Of a DNA stretch of 28,447 bases, positions 19,551-28,447 are shown piece by piece. Under the pieces are notes generated by a model. It ran no database searches and was not told where the DNA came from. It worked only from the letters and a program-made list of their open reading frames with translations. Origin of the DNA: Seminavis robusta (lineage: Eukaryota; Bacillariophyta; Bacillariophyceae; Naviculales; Naviculaceae). The stretch lies in contig CAICTM010001479.1 in NCBI GenBank assembly GCA_903772945.1, positions 1 through 28,447 on the forward strand, given 5' to 3'. Positions within the stretch are counted from its first letter, which is position 1, and each line of letters begins with the position of its first letter. A program made the position numbers and the translations under genes.

Positions 19551-20545
19551 GGTTGAATGACAACCAATGCTGCCTCTCTCTTGTCTTGTTTGGCATTGGC
19601 CTTGCACATGGGTCTGTTCCTTTAGCTCCAAAAAATTGGCGATCATGTCATTTTTCCAAATTTCTTCCGCAAAGGAAACTAACTGTCACCATCGGTATCC
19701 AGAGATTTAGCTCAAAACAATTGGGAGTTGTGCATTGTGTGCCGGTGTGCCGGTACTGGTACCGGTACTACTACTAGCTAGCTACTACGTGTAGCTAGTA
19801 GCACCGTACCGGTACCGGTACCGGTACCAGTATGGTACCGGTACGTCCCTGTCTGCAGAGGTGCAGAAGATAGAATTCCTACTGTACTGTACAAGTGTAG
19901 TAATTCAAACATTGTTGTCTGCTCTTTAGTTAGGATTCGATTCGATTCAAGTCTAGCGAGTATGGTCATACTACGGTAGTCAGTAATGGGCTCAAGAATT
20001 CGGCTCAGCGTCTTCTAGCTAGGTGTATCGAGCCAACATGATTTCTTGGCTTTATTATCGTCAATGGCGGAGCTCTTTTTGTCACTTTTCTCTCTCTTGC
20101 TCCAGCGGTTGGTCGGAACACTTGCTAGCTAGCTAGCAGCAGCTGTGTTGTTGTGTGGAGCAGAAATCTTCTCAAAAGAGCAGATGTGCGACCTGAAAGT
20201 TTTGACCACCGGGTGTACCTGTAAGTCGCGATGCCGTGAAGCGTTTCACTCACTCACCATGAATGAATGGGCTTTCACGAGTTGCCGATTTTCTAGCTAT
20301 GGTCTTGCTTCTGGGCAGCCGACTATCAACAAATAACAAGAGCTACTTGCGATGGTATCATACGATCACTACGGCAAAATATTCTATGGTGATACTCAGG
20401 TTTGCTTTTGAAACATAGAGCAGTGTTTTGCAATAATGTAATCATGTTTTCTATCTTTTTGTTATACAAGTATACTAGTCTTTTCTATGCATGTGAAATG
20501 GTTCATAGCACTGCTGCAGTCAATATCTGCTTGCGGGTATAATTA
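19551..20545. other. Upstream region of the nuclease gene, no other gene
   Basis: Besides the inverted repeat at 19750-19824 there is CTAGCTAGCTAGCAGCAGC simple sequence near 20124-20142. Short frames without motifs are present, such as 20145-20336. The right end is the 3' flank of the TPR-like gene. I see no RNA gene. Confidence 0.45.
19750..19824. repeat. Long GGTACC/CTAG inverted repeat (cruciform-capable)
   Basis: An outer stem pairs 19750-19768 with 19806-19824 (19 positions, one T-G mismatch; built of GGTACC units). An inner stem CTACTAGCTA (19771-19780) pairs perfectly with 19792-19801, leaving an 11-base loop. Further GGTACC units follow on the right to about 19843. It lies 200 bp upstream of the nuclease start codon. 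Confidence 0.85.
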
Positions 20546-21307
20546 TCATGCTGCAGGTGCAAACTTGTAGAGATCGGAGGGAAGAGATTGGAGGTTGGAG
20601 TAGAAGAAGTCATGGTCAACGACATCGAGGACGGCGCCTTGTTTGGAAATAACGGCCCTGCGAAGCCAGTCGATACAACTTTGGGTCTGTTCTCGATGAA
20701 AGAGGCAGGCGTGAATGTGACCCATGTTGTTGATAAGTCCCATCAGGAGGAGGATGTGAACTTCCATCGAGACAACATCTTTCACTTGCTCCAATGACAC
20801 GTGAGCCAGTCGGTAGAAGCGCAAAGCTTGGAACATGTGGGAAGAGCTACCAGATTTGATGGCGAGGATGTGTTGCACCAATCCGAGGTTGAACAGAATC
20901 ATACCAGAGAGGCTGGACTTGTTTTCAGAAAGTTCAAAGTCAATGTTTTGGAAGTTCTGGAAGGTAAATGCGCGATCATAAAAGAGCAAGACGTCGTCAT
21001 TGGGAACTGCCGAGTTGGAAACCAACTTTGCTTGGGCCTTTTCGTCCAACACTTGCACACTTTGAACAACCCCAACAGCATCATCCTCTGTGTCACTGGA
21101 CACCGATTCACCTGAAGAAAGACGACGACGTTTCTTGTTGGGCTGATGGCACCCGATCATGTTGGTGCGATAGATCTCCTCGAGCACCACGACGGCTGTT
21201 TGAAGAGTGCTGAGGGCTTGACCAAACTGTTGTTGGCGCATCTGAAGCACGGCCAGACTGTTTAGCTCAACCACGTTCATGGGAGTGTATACCATGTCGA
21301 TCACCAT
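20546..21307 (-). CDS. TPR-like protein, probably nuclear
   Basis: 253 residues from Met at 21307, which has A at -3. The frame is open back to 21520 (324 residues), but that extra 71-residue segment is low-complexity and looks like a 5' leader. Helical repeat pairs resembling tetratricopeptide motifs are visible: NSLAVLQMRQQQFGQALSTL near residue 16, SGMILFNLGLVQHILAI near the middle (about 135), and LLLMGLINNMGHIHACLFHR further on (about 190). Such repeats usually bind other proteins. NKKRRRLSSGES (about 57-68) followed by SDTEDD resembles a nuclear signal flanked by phosphorylation-prone serines. Proteins of this build, with an NNMG.I helix after an LGL...A helix, form a large family in diatoms without known function. 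Confidence 0.7.
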   Translation of the reverse strand: MVIDMVYTPMNVVELNSLAVLQMRQQQFGQALSTLQTAVVVLEEIYRTNMIGCHQPNKKRRRLSSGESVSSDTEDDAVGVVQSVQVLDEKAQAKLVSNSAVPNDDVLLFYDRAFTFQNFQNIDFELSENKSSLSGMILFNLGLVQHILAIKSGSSSHMFQALRFYRLAHVSLEQVKDVVSMEVHILLLMGLINNMGHIHACLFHREQTQSCIDWLRRAVISKQGAVLDVVDHDFFYSNLQSLPSDLYKFAPAA

Positions 21308-22249
21308 GATGAATGTATTCCTTGGTTTGTGCGTCGACTGTTTGCTTTTGCTATCTTGATGAATTGTGAGAGCTTTTTTGTTTTGGGTTCTTTCCACCCT
21401 TCGGCCCCAATCCGAACAGTTGACTGGGAAGGTGGTGGTGGTCGGGAAGTTGAATTCAAGTGCCCCACTCTCAAAGGAAAACTCCGGCTTCGGAAAGCTG
21501 CATACTCTGCCTTCTTTCATAACACTCTCTTTCCTTTTAGAGCCTAGACTTTCCTTAGATTGTCCATCGGGATTATAAGACCATTTCCAGTCAACGATGA
21601 AAAGCCTCTAGTGTTTTAGTGACGAGAAACAGCCTTAGAACGTGCATTCCCCTCAACGACATCGCGGTTGCTTTTGATGGGTCGCAAATAAGAGGTGGAA
21701 ATTTGGGTTCGGTTCGCATCGTTGCTTACGTGTCCATTGAAAATCACTCAGGAAGAAGAGGCAAAATATATTTCGTATGTTTTATTATTTTACTCCTTCT
21801 CGCAGAATACTCAACTCGTGAAGACTGCAACTGAAATCCGAAGCCAAAGCCAGCAGGAATTTGTTAGTCCTGCTGGGCTAAACTCCAGTTTTGCTTCCCC
21901 ACCCCGGAGAAAACATTTTTTGGCAGTCCCGGAGTCAAATGCACGACTGAGCAGGGGCGTTGGAGTTTATATAGATATTCATATGAATAAAAGCATAAGC
22001 TAGCTTGCCCGGCAACTCCGGTCATCCTGGACCACTCGTAAAACATTTGTTGTACAGGCAACTCTATAGTAATGGTTTCAGAAAGGCCTAGCAACCTCCA
22101 TCATCTATGAAATCTTTTGATTCTGTCTCAAAGCGTGAAGCTATTTTTGTCTTTAGTATGATCAACCCACACATAAATGAGAGCAAAGAAACTGAGCTCA
22201 CTATTTTCAAGAAATTGACTATTGAAACGGATAGAGCTACTTTTACAAC
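21308..22249. other. Intergenic between TPR-like gene and transposase
   Basis: This holds the leader/promoter of the TPR-like gene and the 3' side of the transposase gene. A clear 9-bp hairpin (21850-21858 with 21868-21876, CCAGCAGGA/TCCTGCTGG) is present. I searched for terminal inverted repeats matching the far side of the transposase gene and found none. No protein-coding frame is convincing. Confidence 0.45.
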
Positions 22250-23340
22250 TTAGTATTCATACCGAACATCTCTAAGGGCTGCAAGCAACCCGTTCCACAG
22301 GTTCTTCTCATTGTTACGCCTCCAGATAAACTCAAACAGGCACCCTTGCACCTGCTTCTTTGTCCGCTTCCGGACAGGAACCTGTCTCTTAATTCCACAC
22401 CAAGTGCCCTCAATTGTATTGGTGTGAACCTGGTGTACAGAAAAGAGGTGAGTTTTACAAATTTGCATGTCATATCCACGCAACAGCAGTAGCCTACCTG
22501 AGTGACGGGGTCCTTGAAGTGCCGCGAGTGGTTGACACCTTCCCACTGGTACAGTGGCAAGGACAAACCGTCACCTAAGTCCATTTCCAAGTATTCAATG
22601 GAAAAATACACTGGCCAGCAGTCACTTCTGATAATCGTACCTGGTTCAATAAACTTGAGGATTAAAGGCAAGAGGGTGTCACTGTCTCTTTTGTCAACAG
22701 TCACGGCAAAGACTTTTCGCTCCTCAGTCAACTCCACACCTCCAAACACCCACACACCCTCCACTTTGTGCCCACGATGATACTTCCTCTTGCCAAATTT
22801 GCTCTCATCGATTTCCACAACAATGCCCTCTCCACCAATCTTCTGTTGGGATTCCAAAACAATAGAACACACTAGCTGCTGTACGTATTCAGTCCATAAT
22901 TTAACTTTAGTAGTACTCCATCCAGTGTAGATTCCAAGCTGCTTTGCAGTGGCTCCGCTCAACCAGTGGTACAGAAAGAGCATTAAATGTCTCCTTCCAC
23001 CACGGAAATCAGCTAGAAAAGATCCCTTGTAGATAGACTGGGACCACTCGCTACCATGCTCTCGTCTGCACTCTCTATTACGGCAGCGAACAACTTGTTG
23101 GTCATTCGGAGGGCCCAGTCCATTGTTGCACTTTGGACAGAAAGCAGGAACGGAAATGATTTCCTCATCAACCAGAAACTGTACTGTACTTGCCTCACTC
23201 CGGAAGAGCCAGTTAATCACTGTCTGGGTGGGTATACCGGTCTGATGATTGGTATTTGTCAGCACCGACATGTAGTCTCTGGTCTCACTCTCATTAAGAG
23301 CGGCATCAATCGGATCACTCCCCGGATCTGTCATGATCAA
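22250..23340 (-). CDS. Merlin/ISXO2-like (IS1595-type) DDE transposase
   Basis: Exon 1 is 23340-22498, the intron is 22497-22430 (68 bp, phase 0) and exon 2 is 22429-22250, giving 340 residues. An N-terminal zinc ribbon is visible (CPKC at 68-71, C86 and C91). The catalytic triad is D178 in VVEIDESKFGKRKYHRG, D240 in IRSDCWPVY, and E288 in TNTIEGTWCGIKRQVP. HSRHFKDP (271-278) precedes the third acidic residue, as in ISXO2-type transposases. The family moves DNA by cut-and-paste; Merlin is its eukaryotic branch. The whole catalytic set is intact, so the gene may still encode an active enzyme or a domesticated one. I could not identify terminal inverted repeats or a target duplication, which would decide between these. 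The third catalytic residue is reached only after splicing. Confidence 0.88.
22430..22497 (-). other. Short intron inside the transposase catalytic domain
   Basis: 68 bp, donor CAG|GTAGGC and acceptor CACCAG|GTT. It lies between the second Asp and the third (Glu) catalytic residue. Its length is not a multiple of three, so unspliced RNA gives a protein lacking the third catalytic residue. Confidence 0.85.
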
Positions 23341-24221
23341 AAGGGATTCTGCACAAGATAATGAGACTGCTGGGGGGTTGTTTTTTGAATTGTGAGACTA
23401 ATACAGACGCAGCAGCTTTCTGGGCTGTGCTGCACATGATCACGCAAACTCCCAGTGGCAATGCACCGGCACTATGAACACGAAACAGCAACAACAGAAT
23501 ACTTTTTAATCTACTTTAATCGCCACAGTCTCTACTGTCCTCTTCACACTGCTCCGGCATTGGTCTATCTCTAGCAATTGCATCTCTTTTTATTCCTGAC
23601 GGACTTTTTGTTCATGCCACCATTAAATTGGTATCTATCCAACAGGGCTCTACACGAAGGCTACTCCGGCAATGCATCCAACAGCAACCCAGCATCTCCG
23701 CGATGTGATTGATCTGCCTCCAACCTCTCAGTTGCCAGTACGTAGGGGCACAAGTAGCTGCAGTAGCTTTGATCACAAAACTAGCCGTTGCAATGACGAT
23801 CAAATGCATCTTCCGATCTGCCTCCAACATGCAATTCACCTGCCTCCAACATGCAATTCACCTGCCTCCAACACCCAAACATCACCGTTGAATGAAGGTA
23901 GCTCTAGTAGCAAATGGTCTCACGACAGAGGCTTCCGGTGCATCTGCCTCCAACATCGACTCCAACTGCCACCAACGCTGTAGAACGAACGTAACTGTAG
24001 TAGCAAGTTGCTTCACGGATAAGCCCTCTTGGCATCTCCTTGCTCCCTCGGAAACAGGACTACGTAGAGGGCTTTATAGTTTGTACAGGGGAGAGCACGC
24101 ACTGACTGTTGCCTCCAACCTGCCAACATTTTGTCTCCTCTCTCGACAGAGCTTTGAACAGAGCTCACAATTCAGATCAAAGCCACTTCCACAGGGGCAC
24201 ATCTGAAACAACAACAACAGC
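23341..24221. other. Divergent spacer between transposase and 670-aa gene
   Basis: 881 bp with the leaders of both flanking genes. The right end (AAACAACAACAACAGC before ATG) looks like a typical 5' UTR. It contains a short minisatellite and dispersed CTGCCTCCAAC motifs (listed separately). No supported gene. Confidence 0.5.
23818..23872. repeat. 22-bp minisatellite with CTGCCTCCAAC core
   Basis: The core CTGCCTCCAAC occurs at 23818, 23840 and 23862 with an exact 22-bp period; the spacer is ATGCAATTCAC. Isolated extra cores occur at 23714 and 23944, and a related TTGCCTCCAAC near 24110. Confidence 0.85.
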
Positions 24222-26234
24222 ATGTCTTTCAAACGGGATGACAACCCAGCCTACCGGACCGATTCCGACGATGACAACAGCCCCACCAGGCCCGTCATGA
24301 ACGCAAAAGATGAATATGAATTTTACATCCCAAGCCCAGATCCTTCTACGGAAGAGGAGGAGAACATAGAGAAGGCAGCTGCATCCACCAACAGCAAACG
24401 TAAGTTCCAAGATGCTTTCGGCTGTGATGAGGAATATTTGGCAGACGTTTTGAGGAATCTAAGCGAACGCAAGCAGCCAAAGACACCCACGGCCACAGCC
24501 AACACCCTCAACAGTCAGTTAGAGCAACCTACCTTTAGTCAACAGGTGGTCTCGGAGCCCAAGAAGAGTGCTTGGAAGAACTCCGCAGAAAGGAACCATT
24601 CCAAAACCAAGAAGAAGCCGGTCATTATCCTCACCAAGAACACTATTAAGCAGCAGCAAAAGAAGAACACCAAAAAGGAGAAGGAGAAGAGAAAGCCGAA
24701 GACGTCTTCAACCACCAAGAAAGCCCCCCCTGCTTCAACCAGAAAGCAGCGTACTGTGGCAGCAGCCACCTGGGATTCTGATACGGACTCTGACTCTGAT
24801 GTTGTTGTATTGGATCCTCCTCCTAAATCCGCTAGCAAGCCAAAGCTGAAGCCAAAGACCAGCAGGTCTGCCACCAAGCCGAAGCCTAAGACAAAGACTG
24901 CTAAGACTCCTTCTCCGGAACCAAGTTTGGCTGATCTTAAGAAAGCAGCGCAGGTGACTGCACGTGTAAAGGAGGCTCTTCTTGCCAAAGATAGTAGTAC
25001 GGACTCATCGTCTGATGATTCCTCAGACGAAGAAGACCTTTTAAAAGTTGTCATGGACAATAACAAAAATGGAGCCTCCATTGCTCGTGAAAGACGTTTC
25101 TCAACTCAGGGAGGAGGCACCCTCAATCCAGCTGCAAAGAACGTTGCTATCCCCGGGACAGCTTTTAAGAATATATTGTCCGCGCAAACTGGCACCAACT
25201 TGGAGCTTTCTCACGTGAGGAAGTCACTTGACAAAGTGACAAAAAAGATTGATACAACAAACACTAAGATGATGAGCGATTTGGGCAACCAAATCCAGCA
25301 CACTATTAAGCTTCTTTGTGCCCTTCCTACTGACACCTCTAACGAGCTTATCAACAAGACGTCTCGCTCTTGGCGCGATTTGGGAGAGCTTGTAAGAACT
25401 GCCACCTCCACTGTTGAAGTTCGAATTGATGGACTCGAAGCACGCATTATCTCTAAAATGAAAGACACCACAACTGACTTGAAGCGACACACAACTCAGA
25501 AGTGCAATGCCGTCAATGATGCAGGGGCAGGCGGTGGATCAACTTCAACCTCCACCACTTCCTCCGGCTCCGGATCTACTTGGGGTCGCACTTTGGCAAC
25601 TGGCGATTCTTTCATTAGAGATACTAATGCAAGTTTCGATGCACTTAATGCCATCGTGAACCACCTTGATGGTCAGATGGACCGAGTTCTTAGCTTGCTG
25701 CAAGACCTCCAGAAGAAGTGCCCCGATCATTCTGGTTCCAAGGGCACACCACCTCCCACTTCCATTCATGCCAGGACAGGCACCACCAGTGTCACAGAAA
25801 CCTTGGGAGACGGTACTGGAACCTACACCAGAAACCAACGTAATGATCGCAGAAATTCCACCAGCGGCAGCACTGGTGGAAGCCGCTATGCCAATATTAC
25901 AGTTAATCAGTACTCTGCCCAGCAGAAACCCCCACCGAAGCCCACACCTCCCACTTTCAGTCAGGTGTCGGAAGCTGTTCCTTTTGGCTACCCTCAGCAG
26001 CGTTTGGCTGAGAAGAAGGCTTCTATTCCTCCTAGAGGACAGTTCCCCGGAATGGCTGAGAAGACCGCTCCCCTTTACCCCAACAACTCTACTGCTCCCA
26101 GCACACAATTCAACCCATATAAGAAGACTGGAAATCAAACAAATAGTGAGCACGGCAACAATGGTGCCACTGACAGTGGAAATGGCCCTTTCGGTAAAGA
26201 GAACAGCCCCTCTAATTACTCTATGGATGTTTAA
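24222..26234 (+). CDS. Large disordered Lys-rich protein, function unknown
   Basis: 670 residues in one uninterrupted exon with a plausible start (ACAGCATGTCT after an ACAACA leader). I do not recognise a family. The N-terminus (1-60) is acidic. Residues 112-230 are very Lys/Pro/Thr-rich and nucleic-acid-binding in character. DSDTDSDSDVVVLD (185-198) matches the layout of a SUMO-interacting motif (acidic run plus VVVL), and a second acidic/hydrophobic patch is at 260-278. Residues 323-425 and 470-500 look helical and coiled-coil prone (for example FDALNAIVNHLDGQMDRVLSLL). The C-terminal 170 residues are Gly/Ser/Pro/Asn-rich and disordered. A long intact frame with such biased composition argues for a real gene. 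It lies head-to-head with the transposase, which could mean a shared element or simple proximity. Confidence 0.7.
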   Translation: MSFKRDDNPAYRTDSDDDNSPTRPVMNAKDEYEFYIPSPDPSTEEEENIEKAAASTNSKRKFQDAFGCDEEYLADVLRNLSERKQPKTPTATANTLNSQLEQPTFSQQVVSEPKKSAWKNSAERNHSKTKKKPVIILTKNTIKQQQKKNTKKEKEKRKPKTSSTTKKAPPASTRKQRTVAAATWDSDTDSDSDVVVLDPPPKSASKPKLKPKTSRSATKPKPKTKTAKTPSPEPSLADLKKAAQVTARVKEALLAKDSSTDSSSDDSSDEEDLLKVVMDNNKNGASIARERRFSTQGGGTLNPAAKNVAIPGTAFKNILSAQTGTNLELSHVRKSLDKVTKKIDTTNTKMMSDLGNQIQHTIKLLCALPTDTSNELINKTSRSWRDLGELVRTATSTVEVRIDGLEARIISKMKDTTTDLKRHTTQKCNAVNDAGAGGGSTSTSTTSSGSGSTWGRTLATGDSFIRDTNASFDALNAIVNHLDGQMDRVLSLLQDLQKKCPDHSGSKGTPPPTSIHARTGTTSVTETLGDGTGTYTRNQRNDRRNSTSGSTGGSRYANITVNQYSAQQKPPPKPTPPTFSQVSEAVPFGYPQQRLAEKKASIPPRGQFPGMAEKTAPLYPNNSTAPSTQFNPYKKTGNQTNSEHGNNGATDSGNGPFGKENSPSNYSMDV

Positions 26235-27159
26235 TGCAGAATTTCTGCACATCATCGATGAACTGGTTTGTAAGTGTTATCTCACTACTGTTTCCCATAC
26301 TGTGCGGTCAAAAGTGTCAGCGGCGACTGTAAATTGTCCTCTGACTATGAAAAGAAACAAAAGACCAAGCTCGTGAGAGCCTCTTGATTTGTGTTTTCGG
26401 CCTTGTAGTTAACTAACTTGTACTTAAAAACCATCACACCCTTTATATCTTTCACGGGTCCCAGGTTTTTTGTGACCTATTGTTATTTGGGACTTTTGGA
26501 CTGTACATACGTCAGCACCATGCATATATCCCGATTTCTCTCCAGTTCAACTGTCAAAAAAAGCAAAGTGTCACGGGGGAAACGGGGATATATTTGAAAG
26601 GCCTATGAGATAGACAGCACGACTAGCTTTTAATTCATTTTGAAGTCCCGGTCATTCTGACATGAGCGCCCAACTGACTGCCTGTTACACCCGTTAACGG
26701 TTCGGCTAAGTACCATATTTGTTACATTCATGTCTCGATATTATATATACGTGACATCATTAGTGACTGGGGAGGCAAAAAATGGTTTCGCCAGGGTGGG
26801 GAAGCAATACTGGAGGAACTCCGTCCTGCTGTCCCAAACAGGCCATCCACACATCCAGACTCAAATTATTTCACTGGTAAACAAAAGCCCAATGTTTCAG
26901 CATCGAGTTGGGGACGTCCCCTGTTTCCGAAAATGACCTGTGGTAGCGATTTATGACTATCCAGTTACCAGATTACTAGAAATCAACCACAACCACAACA
27001 ACCAAGTAGTAACACACAACACTATAGCAACCTCTCTATCATCAGCCTTTTTCGGCTTATCAGGCGTGGAAGCTACCCTAGCGATCGATAGAAGAACAAG
27101 ACGATAGCAGCGGAAGCGTCGAAGCGACGGCCGTATCCCGTTCGTTCGTTCGAACGCCA
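26235..27159. other. Intergenic and unresolved LTR-side region
   Basis: This is the 3' flank of the 670-residue gene followed by A/T-rich sequence without genes. A short frame at 26730-26936 has no motifs. The left boundary of the copia-type element whose gag begins at 27849 may lie from about 26.9 kb on, but I find no second LTR copy in the window to define it. Confidence 0.4.
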
Positions 27160-27848
27160 TTGTCGACGCTACCGTTCGACGTGAAGATACGGTTCGAAGA
27201 TACCGTTCGTTCGAAGCGAGTGTTGCGAACGAAGACTCACCGTTCGATCCTTTCGGTCGATCGTCGTGAGGAGAAGAAGAAAGAAGCAGACGACGCTACC
27301 TGCTATCGTTCAAGCGCCATTGTCGTTCATCTGAAGCAAGAAGAAGAGTTGTTCGTTCATTCGAAGCAGCGCCATTGTCGCCGATTCGAAGCTACCGATT
27401 CGGAGCTACCGTTCGAACACGACGAGAAGAAGAGATCCTCTTTGACAGTGTAATCTGCAGAGGAACAAGAGAAGAAGAGAAGATCTCCAAGCGGCATAGC
27501 AACAGAAGACCTCTCAAGAAGAAGGGGCTCTCTCAAGACGAAGCGAGAGATAGAGACTTCCAAGTGGGAAGCAGAGGTTTGGACTTGGAATATTGATCCC
27601 TCCAGTCTGGATCAATTCCTGCCTCATTGTCACCAAAGAAACCGGTTGAGCCAAGGAGAGGGGACGCCTGATCCAAGAGTTTTGGCCTAGACTGTCACAG
27701 ACTGGGTGTACAGAGCTCATTCCCTGGAATACAGCTTTACTTGTCTGGGTGTGTACAGTTTGCTGTTGGAATAGGAGCAGAGAAGAAGACCCAACAACTG
27801 TTGCTCATCCAAGTGATACCGCAAGAGAAGAAGTAATTGGAGGCGAAT
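27160..27848 (+). other. Probable 5' LTR/leader of a copia-type element
   Basis: The stretch upstream of gag is non-coding. It is rich in CGTTCG/TTCGAA words at 27140-27420, with CGCCATTGTCG repeated three times (near 27156, 27316 and 27370). CCAACA at 27791-27796 is a possible LTR end, about 50 bp before the gag start. Boundaries cannot be fixed without the 3' LTR, which lies outside the window. Confidence 0.4.
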
Positions 27849-28447
27849 ATGGCAGGCAATCTTGCAGCCATGAACAACTATCTACAGAATACCATCGGTA
27901 TTGCCGAACTAGCCACGAGGACAGCATTGAATGATCAAGGATTGGATGCCTTCGTCTCACTCGATACCTTTACCGATGCCGATATCAAGAGCATCTGCGA
28001 AAATGTGAGGAAACCAGGTGGTACCATTCCAAATCCAGCCATTGCGGCTGCAGCCACTGAGTTCAGCCCAGAGAAGTCCCCAACCGTGGACGACAGCTGG
28101 GATTTGTCTTTGAGAAGCGACTCAGACAACTACGGTTCTACAAGTTTCACATGACACGAATCCAGCGTGAGTTCACTCCCAACCAAGCCAGTTTGGCGAG
28201 ATTGAATAGAGTTTGGGCTTTATACGAGTCCGAACGAGAAGACATCGATGTTGCGGATCCTCCCCAACTCTTGAAGGTCGAGGATGTCCGACGAGTTCTG
28301 GAGTCCATCGACAACGTTCTGAATGTCAAGCGAGGCGTTTGCGGTGCCCCTCTGGCTTATGTTACGAGATCCAAAGTCACATTGCCAGGAGCACCTGATT
28401 CCGACACTGCAGATGAGGCTGACCCAGGTTTTGGCCTTCCATCGCAT
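27849..28447 (+). CDS. gag: Copia-type retrotransposon gag, frameshifted, partial
   Basis: The frame opens at 27849 (MAGNLAAMNNYLQNTIGIA) and encodes the N-terminal gag segment seen in many diatom copia elements, including GLDAFVSLDTFTDADIK and RKPGGTIPNP. The family-like sequence then continues in another frame (RLRQLRFYKFHMTRIQREF, later GVCGAPLAYVTR) to the window end. The shift falls at about 28060-28090. The first frame instead continues to a stop at 28154. A one-base indel is the simplest explanation; an intron is unlikely because both flanks are conserved in kind. This copy is therefore probably defective, although gag plus pol continue beyond the window. Gag packages the element RNA in cytoplasmic particles. 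Confidence 0.75.

Noticed and set aside
21890..23520. Terminal inverted repeats of a Merlin element around the transposase
   Set aside because: No matching inverted pair was found by eye on either side; a direct CCGGTCAT.CTG similarity (22018 and 26648) is in the wrong orientation and short.
23714..23954. CRISPR-like array from the CTGCCTCCAAC repeats
   Set aside because: The repeats are 11-22 bp with near-identical spacers and irregular outer copies; this is a minisatellite in a eukaryotic spacer.
24539..25081. 180-codon minus-strand frame rich in Phe/Leu/Ser
   Set aside because: It is the antisense shadow of the Lys- and Glu-rich codons of the 670-residue gene.
27498..27806. Self-primer site in the second (copia) element: CTGTTGCT at 27798-27805 versus AGCAACAG at 27498-27505
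   Set aside because: Only 8 bases match, the LTR boundary is not established and no TATA-like run precedes the putative RNA start; chance is not excluded.

Overview
The window looks like nuclear DNA of a pennate diatom. The reasons are: short spliceosomal GT-AG introns (68, 113 and 131 bp) in otherwise compact genes; an aspartate aminotransferase with a diatom-style signal-peptide/Phe junction that suggests plastid import; two gene families of a kind I associate with diatom genomes (a TPR-like nuclear-type protein and a short 'W..A.EED' protein); a copia gag of the type common in diatoms; and an ISXO2/Merlin-type transposase. I cannot name the species from sequence alone.

Layout. 1-3198 is gene-poor, with a possible decayed zinc-finger reading frame on the minus strand (817-1861). 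3199-4439 is a tandem array of a ~485-bp unit (2.6 copies), which abuts a complete but non-coding LTR retrotransposon at 4440-9965. 10820-12028 is an endonuclease III homologue (+). 12201-13514 is an aspartate aminotransferase (-). 13994-15252 is a two-exon membrane sulfotransferase (+), divergent from the aminotransferase. 16268-17011 is a diatom-type hypothetical gene (+). 17722-19550 is a two-exon secreted EndA-type nuclease with a C-terminal accessory domain and a GPI-like tail (-). 20546-21307 is a TPR-like protein (-). 22250-23340 is a two-exon Merlin/ISXO2-like transposase (-). 24222-26234 is a 670-residue disordered, Lys-rich protein with a SUMO-interaction-like motif (+). 27849 to the window end is the start of a second, coding retrotransposon (copia gag, frameshifted, cut by the window edge).

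The most unusual part is the 5.5-kb LTR element. Immediately after the left LTR (TGTTGG...CCAACA) there is a 14-nt sequence that is the perfect reverse complement of a stretch inside the same LTR, exactly where a Tf1-type self-priming element would carry its primer-binding site. Its ~5-kb interior has no credible gene. It is instead a chain of short stem-loops punctuated by 14 exact copies of CAGGAGTG on one strand, and the last copy straddles the start of the right LTR. I read it as a non-autonomous, probably self-primed, hairpin-rich retroelement.

The host genes do not form an operon or pathway; they are ordinary single nuclear genes for DNA repair, amino-acid metabolism, Golgi-type sulfation, extracellular nucleic-acid degradation and unknown functions, separated by repeat-rich spacers.
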